In this document: positions 53,721 through 61,893 of the stretch, piece by piece
Layout: the number at the start of each line of letters is the position of its first letter
Numbering within the stretch: position 1 is the first letter of the stretch
Assembly: GCA_963780395.1 (NCBI GenBank)
Contig: CAWABY010000010.1
Coordinates: 1-64,000 of the forward strand
DNA from: VGBV01 sp963780395
Lineage (GTDB): Bacteria > Actinomycetota > Thermoleophilia > Solirubrobacterales > 70-9
Length of the DNA stretch: 64,000 nt
Direction of reading: 5' to 3'
The notes under the pieces: model-generated
Told to the model about the DNA's origin: nothing
Databases searched by the model: none
The model's input: the letters and a program-made list of their open reading frames with translations, nothing else
Made by a program: the position numbers and the translations under genes

Positions 53721-54128
53721 CTACTTGACCCTCTGGCAGATGACCTCGATCGTGAAGGTCGTGTCGTTGAGGTCGCTCGCGCCGCGCGCGATATAGCCGT
53801 TGCCGTTGCGCTTGACGTCGATGATCCAGAGCTGGTCGGCCTGCGGGTTCAGCAGTTGAGTGCCGACCCAGAAGGCGTTGGCGCTGATCGCGCTCTGGCC
53901 CGACGGGCAGCTCTGCGCCGCGGTCAGGGTGGTGTAGTTGTCGTTGTTGTCGATCTGGCCCGGGTCGTTCACCGTCTGGGTGACGACCGTGTTGACCAGC
54001 TTCGTCTTCTTCTTCTTGCCCTTGCCGGCCACCGCGGCTCCGCCGAAGGTCGCGATCAACGCGATCAGAGCGATCGCGATCGCCGCGGTGCTGGTCATGG
54101 ATGGGCGCTTGGACATGCGCTTCTTCAT
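53721..54128 (-). CDS. secreted or membrane-anchored hypothetical protein
   Basis: 135 aa. A basic N-terminus (MKKRMSKRPS) and hydrophobic TAAIAIALIALIATFGGAAVA form a signal peptide or anchor, followed by KGKKKKTK. The exported part has two Cys (AAQSCPSGQ and VICQRVK) that could form a disulphide. GGAGAG lies four bases before ATG 54128. Not recognised. It breaks the usual rpmA-obgE adjacency. Confidence 0.7.
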   Translation of the reverse strand: MKKRMSKRPSMTSTAAIAIALIALIATFGGAAVAGKGKKKKTKLVNTVVTQTVNDPGQIDNNDNYTTLTAAQSCPSGQSAISANAFWVGTQLLNPQADQLWIIDVKRNGNGYIARGASDLNDTTFTIEVICQRVK

Positions 54129-54249
54129 TTGACTCTCCATTCCGGGTGGCCGGGTGGACCGCATCGGGCTACTTGGCCAGTCCAGCTCCCCTTTTGCGTT
54201 CGGGCCCGTGAAACGCAGGGCCGCCGTCGCCAGACGGCGCATCCAACCC

Positions 54250-54264
54250 TATTCTCGGAGCGTG
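54250..54264 (+). promoter_or_regulatory. obgE -10 hexamer with leaderless GTG start
   Basis: TATTCT at 54250-54255 is followed by six bases and then the obgE GTG at 54262. The transcription start would fall on or next to the start codon. Confidence 0.5.
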
Positions 54265-55554
54265 CTCTATGACAAGGCCAAGATCTACGTCGAGGGTGGG
54301 CGCGGCGGCGACGGGGTGGTCTCGTTCCGGCGCGAGGCCCACGTTCCCAAGGGAGGGCCCGACGGCGGCGACGGCGGCCGCGGGGGGGACGTCGTGCTCG
54401 TCTGCGAAGCCGGGAGGCGGGACCTGGCCTCGCTCGGGCGCAGCAAGCATTTCCGCGCCGGGCGGGGTGCCCATGGGCAGGGCAGCCGCAAGCACGGGGA
54501 GCGGGGAGAGGACCGCGTCGTGGCCGTGCCGCCCGGCACTGCCGCCACCGGCCTGGACGGCTCGACCTCGGAGCTGCTCGAGGAGGGCCAGCGGGTCGTC
54601 GTCGCCTCGGGCGGGGGCGGGGGCCACGGCAACAAGCGCTTTGCGACCTCGACCCGGCAGTCCCCGCGCTTCGCCGAGCGGGGGCTGGAGGGGGAGTCGG
54701 GGTGGATCGAGCTGCGGCTCAAGCTGCTCGCCGACGTCGGGCTGGTGGGGCTGCCGAACGCGGGCAAGTCATCGCTGCTGGCGCGCCTGACGCGCGCGGC
54801 GCCGAAGGTCGCCGATTACCCCTTCACGACGATCGAGCCGGTGCTGGGCACGATCGAGCTCGACGACCGCCAGATCGTGCTCGCGGACATCCCAGGCCTG
54901 ATCGAGGGCGCCGCCCAGGGTGCCGGACTCGGCCACGAGTTTCTGGCCCACGTCGAGCGCTGCCGGCTGCTGGTCCACCTCGTGGAGATCGAGCCGTCCG
55001 ACGGCGACCCCGAGCGCAACTACGAGACCGTCCGCAGCGAGCTCGGCTCCTACGGAGCGCGCCTGAACCAGCTTCCGGAGATCGTCGCCCTCTCCAAGTC
55101 CGACCTGGTGCCCGAGGAACGCGCGGCCGAGCTGGTCTCGGCCTGGAAGGTGCGCCTGGGCGACGCGGTCGCCGGCGTCCTGGCGATCTCGTCGGCGACT
55201 GGGGCGGGCCTCGACGAGCTGCGCCGGGCGGTGGTGGGCCAGCTGCCCGAGGCGCCCGTTCGCGCGGCCGCGGCCGCGGGCGGAGACGGATTCGACGCCG
55301 AGCACCGCGTCTATCGCCCCGGCGCGGACGAGGGCTTCGAGGTCATGCCCGAGGGCGATGGGCGCTGGCGGGTCACCGGGCGCGGCATCGAGCTGCTGGT
55401 CGCCCGCCACGACCTGGCCAACCCCGAGGCGCTCGACTACCTCGAGCGGCGACTGAGTGAAATCGGCGTCATCGCCGAGCTTCAGCGGGCGGGCTTCGAG
55501 CGCGGCGACGAAGTCGTCGTCGGAGACGTGGAGTTCGAGCTGGATCCGTCCTGA
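54262..55554 (+). CDS. obgE: Obg-family GTPase
   Basis: Ribosome-assembly and stress GTPase, 430 aa. The glycine-rich Obg domain starts YDKAKIYVEGGRGGDGVVSF. G motifs are GLPNAGKSS, DIPGLIEGAAQGAGLG, and SKSD. A C-terminal OCT domain follows (EGFEVMPEGDGRWRVTGRG ... FERGDEVVVGDVEFEL). GTG 54262 is chosen; an earlier GTG at 54154 would add a non-family stretch. Its 3' end overlaps the convergent nitrilase gene by 73 bases. Confidence 0.96.
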   Translation: MLYDKAKIYVEGGRGGDGVVSFRREAHVPKGGPDGGDGGRGGDVVLVCEAGRRDLASLGRSKHFRAGRGAHGQGSRKHGERGEDRVVAVPPGTAATGLDGSTSELLEEGQRVVVASGGGGGHGNKRFATSTRQSPRFAERGLEGESGWIELRLKLLADVGLVGLPNAGKSSLLARLTRAAPKVADYPFTTIEPVLGTIELDDRQIVLADIPGLIEGAAQGAGLGHEFLAHVERCRLLVHLVEIEPSDGDPERNYETVRSELGSYGARLNQLPEIVALSKSDLVPEERAAELVSAWKVRLGDAVAGVLAISSATGAGLDELRRAVVGQLPEAPVRAAAAAGGDGFDAEHRVYRPGADEGFEVMPEGDGRWRVTGRGIELLVARHDLANPEALDYLERRLSEIGVIAELQRAGFERGDEVVVGDVEFELDPS

Positions 55555-56468
55555 TCCTCGTCGACGAGGGGGACCTCCCCCAGCAGCACGTCCTCGCGGC
55601 TGTAGTGGCCGACCGAGTCGAACCAGCGCTTCGCGTGCAGCCCTACGCTGAGGTCGCAGTCGGCGCTGACGATTCCCTCCCGGTCGTACAGGGGCCCAGC
55701 GATCACCTCGCCCCCGGCGGGCTCGACGATCGCGGCGCCGCCGCGGCCGAATACCTCCTTGTCCGGCAGCTCCGCCGGGAAGTCTTCGGGGAACGCCGAG
55801 CGCGGGATGTACTGCGGCACCGAGACGACGAAGGCTCCCGACTCGATCGCGACGTGGCGCATGCTCGCCAGCCAGCCGTCGGAGTCGTCGGCGGTGGGGG
55901 CGACCCAGATCTGCGGGCCAGAGCGGTAGGCGGCGTAGCGCGCGAGCGGCATCCGGTTCTCCCAGCAGATGAGGCCGCCAATGCGCCCGATCGGCGTCTG
56001 CGCCGCGGCGAGGTCGTCCCCCTTGCCGATCCCGTGGAAGAGCCTCTCATGGTGGGTAGGCATCAGCTTGCGGTGCTTCCAGAGCAGCCCCTCGGGGCCG
56101 ATCAGAAGCAGGGTGTTGTAGAGGCTGCCGGGACGCTCCGCCTCGCGCTCGTTGACCCCGATCGCGACGTGGACGTCGTGCTCGGCGCAGGCCTCGGCGA
56201 GCCGGTCGGTAAGCGGGCCGGGCACGTCAACCGAGTTGTTCCAGAGCCGCTCCCAGAGCTCGTCGAATCCCCCGAAGGCCGCGGCCTCCTTGGCCCAGGT
56301 CCCCGACGGGTAGAGCGCGACGAAGGTCTCGGGCAGCACCGCTAGCTGGGCGCCGTCGGCCGCTGCCTCGCCGATCAGCCCGATTGCCTTCTCGATCGTC
56401 GCCTCGGCGTCCAAGATCACCGGCGTGGCCTGGATCGCCGCGACGCGAACCGTGCCGAACTCGGTCAT
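55482..56468 (-). CDS. carbon-nitrogen hydrolase, nitrilase subgroup
   Basis: 328 aa. Catalytic triad: Glu in AVLPETFVALYP, Lys in WKHRKLMPTHHERL, Cys in GGLICWENRMPLAR. This wording (CWEN with HHERLFHG) is that of aliphatic/aryl nitrilases and cyanide hydratases rather than omega-amidases. ATG 56468 follows TATGAT by six bases, so the mRNA is leaderless. It is divergent from proB and convergent with obgE, whose 3' end it overlaps. Confidence 0.9.
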   Translation of the reverse strand: MTEFGTVRVAAIQATPVILDAEATIEKAIGLIGEAAADGAQLAVLPETFVALYPSGTWAKEAAAFGGFDELWERLWNNSVDVPGPLTDRLAEACAEHDVHVAIGVNEREAERPGSLYNTLLLIGPEGLLWKHRKLMPTHHERLFHGIGKGDDLAAAQTPIGRIGGLICWENRMPLARYAAYRSGPQIWVAPTADDSDGWLASMRHVAIESGAFVVSVPQYIPRSAFPEDFPAELPDKEVFGRGGAAIVEPAGGEVIAGPLYDREGIVSADCDLSVGLHAKRWFDSVGHYSREDVLLGEVPLVDEDQDGSSSNSTSPTTTSSPRSKPAR

Positions 56469-56474
56469 GCGCTG

Positions 56475-56497
56475 ATCATAGGTGCCAGACCTAGACT
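56475..56497. promoter_or_regulatory. divergent leaderless promoters of nitrilase and proB
   Basis: TATGAT (56480-56475, minus) lies six bases before the nitrilase ATG; TAGACT (56492-56497, plus) lies ten bases before the proB ATG. The two -10 elements are 11 bases apart in a 39-base gap. Confidence 0.5.
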
Positions 56498-56507
56498 CAG
56501 AGGGCCG

Positions 56508-57608
56508 ATGACCATCGTCGCCAAGCTCGGATCCTCGATCGTCTCCGCGGACGACGGCGCGCTGCGCGCCGACGTGCTGGACAGCGTCTGCTCGCAGGTC
56601 GGGGAGTTGCACGACGGCGGCGAGGAGGTGGTGATGGTCACCTCCGGGGCGATCGCGCGCGGCATGGAGGTGATGGGGATGCGGGCGCGCCCGAAGGGGA
56701 TCGACGAGCTGCAGGCGGCCTCCGCGGTCGGCCAGGGGCCGCTGTTCCGCGCCTATGAGGAGCGGCTCGCCTCTAGCGACGTCCACGCTGCCCAGGTGCT
56801 GCTGAGCGCGGCCGACCTGCAGCGCCGCACCCACTACCTGAACGCGCGCCAGACCCTGCGCCGCCTGCTCGCCTGGCACGCGGTCCCGGTGATCAACGAG
56901 AACGACACGACGGCCACCGACGAGATCACCTTCGGCGACAACGACTTCCTCGCCGCCCAGGTGGCGATCATGATCGAGGCGCGGCTGCTGGTGCTGCTGA
57001 CCAACACCGCCGGGCTGCACACGGCCGACCCCAACAAGGACCGGGAAGCCGAGCTGATCGCGGAGGTGTCCGACCCCTCCGAGCTGGAGCGCTACGCGAT
57101 CGGGGAGCACACCTCACCGTTCGGCTCGGGTGGCATGCGAAGCAAGGCGATGGCCGCTGAGATGGCGGGGGCGGCCGGCATACCCGCCGTGATCGGCGAC
57201 GGCACGGTGGAGCGAACCCTGCTCGCCGCCGCCGCGGGCGAGGCCGTCGGTACTCGCTTCACCCCCCACCGGGAGCGGGGCTCGAGCTTCAAGCTCTGGC
57301 TGCGCTACGCGAAGCCGATCCAGGGCACGATCCGCATCGACGACGGGGCCGCGCGGGTGCTGCGCGAGCGCGGCAGCAGCCTGCTGCCGGTCGGGATCAC
57401 CGAGGTCGAGGGCGAGTTCGACGCCGGCGACGCCGTCGAGATCTCCAGGGACGGCGAGGCGATCGGCGACGTGATCGGGAAGGGCGTCGTCAACTACTCG
57501 GCCGAGGAGCTGCGCAGGGTCAAGGGCATGCGCTCCGAGCAGGTGCAGGAGCTGCTCCCGCACGCATCCGAGGAGGCGGTCCACCGGGACTACTTCGTCC
57601 TCACCTAG
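56508..57608 (+). CDS. proB: glutamate 5-kinase
   Basis: First step of proline synthesis, 366 aa. The kinase domain starts TIVAKLGSSIVS, with VMVTSGAIARGMEVMG, PVINENDTTATDEITFGDND and LLTNTAGLHTADP. A C-terminal PUA domain starts near residue 275 (GTIRIDDGAARVLRERGSSL). proA, which often follows, is not in the window. Confidence 0.95.
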   Translation: MTIVAKLGSSIVSADDGALRADVLDSVCSQVGELHDGGEEVVMVTSGAIARGMEVMGMRARPKGIDELQAASAVGQGPLFRAYEERLASSDVHAAQVLLSAADLQRRTHYLNARQTLRRLLAWHAVPVINENDTTATDEITFGDNDFLAAQVAIMIEARLLVLLTNTAGLHTADPNKDREAELIAEVSDPSELERYAIGEHTSPFGSGGMRSKAMAAEMAGAAGIPAVIGDGTVERTLLAAAAGEAVGTRFTPHRERGSSFKLWLRYAKPIQGTIRIDDGAARVLRERGSSLLPVGITEVEGEFDAGDAVEISRDGEAIGDVIGKGVVNYSAEELRRVKGMRSEQVQELLPHASEEAVHRDYFVLT

Positions 57609-57632
57609 CGCGGCCACTAGAGTTCCGGGCAG

Positions 57633-59666
57633 ATGGGAGAGGTGGAGACGACGCAGGCGCTGGGCGAGGCCGAGCGCAAGGTGCTGGCGGCGGTCTGCGA
57701 CACGGTCGTGCCCCCGATCGAGCGCGAGCCGGACCCGGACGGGTTCTGGGGGCGCAGCGCGACCGGGATGGGGATCCACCTCGGCGTCGAGGAGCTGATC
57801 AACGGCATTCCGGACGAGACCCTGAGGGCGGGCCTGGCGCAGCTGCTTGATGCGGTCGGGGCCCAGGGCATCCTGCGCTCGCCGTCGCAGGAGTCTCGCG
57901 AGCAGATCCTGCGCAACATCGCGCTCTCGGGCCCCGAGCCCGCCGCCGGGATCGCGGCCCTGATCGGGATGACGCTCTTCATCACCTACGGGGCGCCGGA
58001 CGCGAGCACCGGCCAGAACGTGAACTGGAAGACGCTCGAGTACCCCGGGCCGATCTCGGCGCCGCCCGACGCGCCGAAGACGCTGGAGCTGTACGTGCCC
58101 GAGGGTGAGGAGACGATCGAGGCCGACGTTTGCGTCGTCGGCTCGGGTGCCGGCGGCTCGGTCATCGCCGCGACCCTGGCCGAGAGGGGCATGGATGTGG
58201 TCGTGCTCGACGCCGCCGGCTACTTCAACGAGTCCGATTTCGCCCAGCTCGAGTTCAAGGCCTACCAGGAGATGTACTGGCGCGGCGGCCCAACCCCCAC
58301 GGCGGACGGCAACGTCAGCCTGGTCAGCGGCACGACGCTGGGTGGCGGTACCACCATCAACTGGACCAACTGCCTGCGGACCAAGCCCTGGGTCCGCGAC
58401 CAGTGGGCGACCGAGCACGGGCTTGACGGCCTCGACGGCCCCGACTTCGACTCCCACCTCGACGCCGTCTGGGAGCGGCTCGGGGTCACCGACTCCGCCA
58501 GCGACCTGAACGGGCCGCAGCAGCGCATGGCCGAGGGCTGCGAGGCGCTGGGCTGGAGCTTCGCGCGGATCACGCGAAACGCCGACGTCGACGCCTATGA
58601 CCCCGAGCAGGCCGCCTACATGGGCTTCGGCGACCAGTCCGGCAGCAAGCGCAGCGCCGACCGCACCTGGCTCGCTGACGCGCAGGCCAACGGGGCGCGG
58701 CTGATCGCCAACTGCCGCGCCGCGAAGGTCCTGGTCGAGGATGGCCGCGCGGCCGGCGTCGAGGCAGTGCACGGGTGGATGGATCCCGAGGGCCGCACCG
58801 CCCAGGTGACGGTGCGGGCACCGCGCGTGGTCGTGGCCTCGGGCTCCCTCGAGTCGCCGGCGCTGCTGCTGCGCTCGGGTATCGGAGGGCCGGCGACCGG
58901 CAACTACCTGCGCCTGCACCCCTGCACCGCCGTCTTCGGCGTCTACGGCGAGGACCAGAAGGCGTGGTGGGGCCCGCCGCAGGCGGCGCTCTGCGACGAG
59001 TTCGTCAATACCGGCGAGGGCTACGGACTGCTGATCGAGACCGCCCAGTACGCGCCAGGGCTGATCGGCTCTGCGACGCCGTGGACCTCGGGCTACGACC
59101 ACAAGGAGCGCATGACCCAGTTCAAGTTCGGCGGCTCCTTCATCGGCCTCACCCGCGACCGCGGCCACGGCAGCGTCGGGATCGACGCCAACGGCGAGGC
59201 GCTGCCGATGTACTCGGTCACCGACGCGCTCGACATCGAGCACCTCCAGCGCGGCGTCGACGCCCAGGTGCGCCTCCACGAGGCGGCCGGAGCGCACACG
59301 ATCACCCCGCTCGCCGGAGGGGCTCCGACCTGGCGCCGCGGCGACGACCTCGACTCCTTCATCGAGGGCGCCAAGCGGATCCCCTACCGGATGGGCGGCC
59401 ACCGCCTCTTCAGCGCCCACCAGATGGGCACCTGCCGCATGGGCCAGGACCCGCAGACCTCGGTGGCCGATCCGCGGGGCGAGCTGCACGACACCAAGGG
59501 CGTCTGGATCGGCGACGCGAGCGCTTTCCCGACGCCCTCGGGCACCAACCCGATGATCACGATCATGGCGCTCGCGCGTCGCACCGCCGAGGCGATCTCC
59601 GAGGATGCCGGGGCCGCTGCTCCAGCCGAAAGCAAGTCCAGCACGGAGGTCCCCGTTGGCAACTGA
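57633..59666 (+). CDS. GMC-family FAD oxidoreductase (long-chain alcohol oxidase-like)
   Basis: 677 aa. Residues 1-150 are a helical domain as in fatty-alcohol oxidases. The FAD motif is CVVGSGAGGSVIAATLAERG near 165, then GTTLGGGTTINWTNCLRTK. The C-terminal HQMGTCRMGQDP and the end GDASAFPTPSGTNPMITIMALARR carry the catalytic His/Asn region. ATG follows TAGAGT by nine bases. It overlaps an aldehyde dehydrogenase gene by 11 bases, so an alcohol would be oxidised to aldehyde and then acid. Confidence 0.9.
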   Translation: MGEVETTQALGEAERKVLAAVCDTVVPPIEREPDPDGFWGRSATGMGIHLGVEELINGIPDETLRAGLAQLLDAVGAQGILRSPSQESREQILRNIALSGPEPAAGIAALIGMTLFITYGAPDASTGQNVNWKTLEYPGPISAPPDAPKTLELYVPEGEETIEADVCVVGSGAGGSVIAATLAERGMDVVVLDAAGYFNESDFAQLEFKAYQEMYWRGGPTPTADGNVSLVSGTTLGGGTTINWTNCLRTKPWVRDQWATEHGLDGLDGPDFDSHLDAVWERLGVTDSASDLNGPQQRMAEGCEALGWSFARITRNADVDAYDPEQAAYMGFGDQSGSKRSADRTWLADAQANGARLIANCRAAKVLVEDGRAAGVEAVHGWMDPEGRTAQVTVRAPRVVVASGSLESPALLLRSGIGGPATGNYLRLHPCTAVFGVYGEDQKAWWGPPQAALCDEFVNTGEGYGLLIETAQYAPGLIGSATPWTSGYDHKERMTQFKFGGSFIGLTRDRGHGSVGIDANGEALPMYSVTDALDIEHLQRGVDAQVRLHEAAGAHTITPLAGGAPTWRRGDDLDSFIEGAKRIPYRMGGHRLFSAHQMGTCRMGQDPQTSVADPRGELHDTKGVWIGDASAFPTPSGTNPMITIMALARRTAEAISEDAGAAAPAESKSSTEVPVGN

Positions 59667-61122
59667 GGCCCCCGCCGCGCCCGCGCCCGGCCGCCCCACC
59701 GAGCCGATCGAGCGAGGTCGCGTCTATGTCGGGGGCGAGTGGGCCGAGCCCGCCGGCTCCGGCAGCATCGAGGTGCTCGATTCGACCACCGAGCAGGTGA
59801 TCGGGCGCGTGCCCGAGGGCACCCCGGAGGACGTCGATCGCGCCGTCGCCGCCGCTCGCGGCGGCTTCGAGGCCTGGTCGGCGGTGCCGTTCGAGAGCCG
59901 CCTGGACGCGCTGCAGGGGATCGCCGCCGGGCTCGCGGCCCGGGGCGACGAGCTCGCTGCGCTGATCGCCGCCGAGGTCGGGATGCCGCTGGCCCAGTCG
60001 CGCACGATCCAGGCCGGGCTCCCCGCCATGGACTTCGGCGGCACCGCCCAGGCCGCCCGCGAGGTCGTCTGGGAGGAGCACGTCGGCAACTCGCTCATCG
60101 TGCGCGAGCCGATCGGCGTCGTCGGCGCGATCACCCCCTGGAACTACCCGCTCCACCAGCTCTGCGCCAAGGTCGCCCCCGCGCTCGCCGCGGGCTGCTC
60201 GGTGGTGGCCAAGCCCAGCGAGGTGACGCCGTTGAGCGCCTTCGTGCTGGCCGAGATCATCGACGAGCTCGGGTTGCCCGCGGGCGTCTTCAACCTCGTC
60301 ACCGGCTTCGGCCCGGTGGTCGGGGCGGCCATCGCCGCTCACGACGACGTCGACATGGTCTCCTTCACCGGCTCCACCCGGGCAGGCCGGCTGGTCACCG
60401 AGGAGGCGGCCAAGAACGTCAAGCGCGTATCGCTGGAGCTCGGCGGCAAGTCCGCCAACGTGATCCTCGACGACGCCGACCTGAAGCAGGCGGTCGCCTA
60501 CGGGGTCGCCAACTGCTTCCTCAACTCCGGCCAGACGTGCAGCGCCCACACCCGCATGCTGGTCCCGCGCGAGAAGCTCGCGGAGGCCGAGGCGATCGCC
60601 GCCGCAACGGCGGAGTTGATTGCCCCGGGCGATCCCTTCGAGGAGGGGAGCCGGATGGGCCCGCTGGTGTCCGACGCGCAGCGCACCCGAGTGCGCGAGT
60701 TCATCGCCAAGGGCGAGCAGGAGGGGGCGAAGCTCGTCACCGGAGGCGCCGATCAGCCCGAGGGCATCGAGAGCGGGTACTTCGTCAGCCCCACGGTGTT
60801 CTCCGAGGTGAAGCCGGAGATGACGATCGCCCAGGAGGAGATCTTCGGCCCGGTGCTGTCGATCATCCCCTACGAGGACGAGGACGAGGCCGCCGAGATC
60901 GCCAACGGCACCATCTACGGGCTCGACGGGGGCGTGTGGTCGGCCGACCCCGAGCGGGCCAAGGCGTTCGCGCGCCGCATGCGCACCGGCCAGGTCCAGA
61001 TCAACGGTGCCACCTTCAACCCGCTGGCACCGTTCGGCGGCTACAAGCAGTCCGGCCACGGGCGCGAGCTTGGGCGCTTCGGCCTCGAGGAGTTCCTCGA
61101 GGTCAAGTCGATCCAGGTCTAG
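59656..61122 (+). CDS. NAD(P)-dependent aldehyde dehydrogenase
   Basis: 488 aa. The NAD-binding GSTRAG, the general base Glu in LELGGKSAN, and the catalytic Cys in NSGQTCSAHTR are present; the C-terminal EEIFGPVLSIIPY and APFGGYKQSGHGRELG are canonical. TTG 59656 is chosen because GGAGGT lies five bases upstream. Coupled to the GMC oxidase gene. Substrate is probably the aldehyde made by that enzyme. Confidence 0.94.
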   Translation: MATEAPAAPAPGRPTEPIERGRVYVGGEWAEPAGSGSIEVLDSTTEQVIGRVPEGTPEDVDRAVAAARGGFEAWSAVPFESRLDALQGIAAGLAARGDELAALIAAEVGMPLAQSRTIQAGLPAMDFGGTAQAAREVVWEEHVGNSLIVREPIGVVGAITPWNYPLHQLCAKVAPALAAGCSVVAKPSEVTPLSAFVLAEIIDELGLPAGVFNLVTGFGPVVGAAIAAHDDVDMVSFTGSTRAGRLVTEEAAKNVKRVSLELGGKSANVILDDADLKQAVAYGVANCFLNSGQTCSAHTRMLVPREKLAEAEAIAAATAELIAPGDPFEEGSRMGPLVSDAQRTRVREFIAKGEQEGAKLVTGGADQPEGIESGYFVSPTVFSEVKPEMTIAQEEIFGPVLSIIPYEDEDEAAEIANGTIYGLDGGVWSADPERAKAFARRMRTGQVQINGATFNPLAPFGGYKQSGHGRELGRFGLEEFLEVKSIQV

Positions 61123-61128
61123 CTTCGG

Positions 61129-61716
61129 GTGCCGCGTCGGGTCGCCTCCCCCGAGGACGCGAGCGCCGTGACTGAGCTGTTCGCGCTCGCCTTCTTCGAC
61201 GACCCCGCCTGGTCGTGGGCGTTCCCCGACCCCGAGCGGCGGCTGGGGCAGCAAAGCCGGCTGTGGTCGCTGTTCGTCGGCAGCGGCATTCCCTACGGCT
61301 GGGTCTGGATCGCCGGGGACTGCGACGCGGCCGCGCTCTGGGTCCCGCCGGGCAAGCCCGAGCTGAACGAGCGCGACCGGGCCGCCTACGAGCCGCTGAT
61401 CCGGGAGGAGCTGGGGGGCCGGGCGGACGATGTGCTGGAGTTCGCCGCCTCCTTCGACCGCAACCACCCGAGCGAGCCGCACTACTACCTGAGCCTGCTC
61501 GCCACTCACCCCGACCACCGCGGCCGCGGGGAGGGGATGGGGCTGCTCGACCACAGCCTCGGCCTGATCGACGCCGAGGGCGTGGCCGCCTACCTCGAAT
61601 CGACCAACCCCGGCAACGACCGCCTCTACGAGCAACGTGGGTTCGTCAGGGTCGGAGAGTTCTCGGCGCCGGGAGGCGAACCGATCGTCGCCTGCATGTG
61701 GCGCCGCCCCCGCTGA
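61129..61716 (+). CDS. GNAT-family N-acetyltransferase
   Basis: 195 aa. The acetyl-CoA loop is LATHPDHRGRGEGMGLLDH, followed by YLESTNPGNDRLYEQRGF. It opens VASPEDASAVTELFALAFFDDPAWSWAFPD, a pattern seen in single-domain GNATs. GTG 61129 is six bases after the aldehyde dehydrogenase stop. Substrate unknown. Confidence 0.88.
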   Translation: MPRRVASPEDASAVTELFALAFFDDPAWSWAFPDPERRLGQQSRLWSLFVGSGIPYGWVWIAGDCDAAALWVPPGKPELNERDRAAYEPLIREELGGRADDVLEFAASFDRNHPSEPHYYLSLLATHPDHRGRGEGMGLLDHSLGLIDAEGVAAYLESTNPGNDRLYEQRGFVRVGEFSAPGGEPIVACMWRRPR

Positions 61717-61893
61717 CGTGCCCGCCGCCGGCTTCCGAGTCCATTCGCGTGCCTACCTGGTTTTCGGTAGCCTGCTTGCGGGTAGGTGAGGGCAGGGCCG
61801 GGTATGCGTGGGGGGCGAGTTTCGCTGCCGATCTCCGCGCGATCCGCGCGACGAAAGGAGTCGCATGACGCAAGCACCGAGGCCCGAGGTCTC

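Noticed and set aside
57114..61635. Long minus-strand open frames of 861 and 690 codons
   Set aside because: Antisense to proB, the GMC oxidase and aldehyde dehydrogenase, each with complete catalytic motifs.
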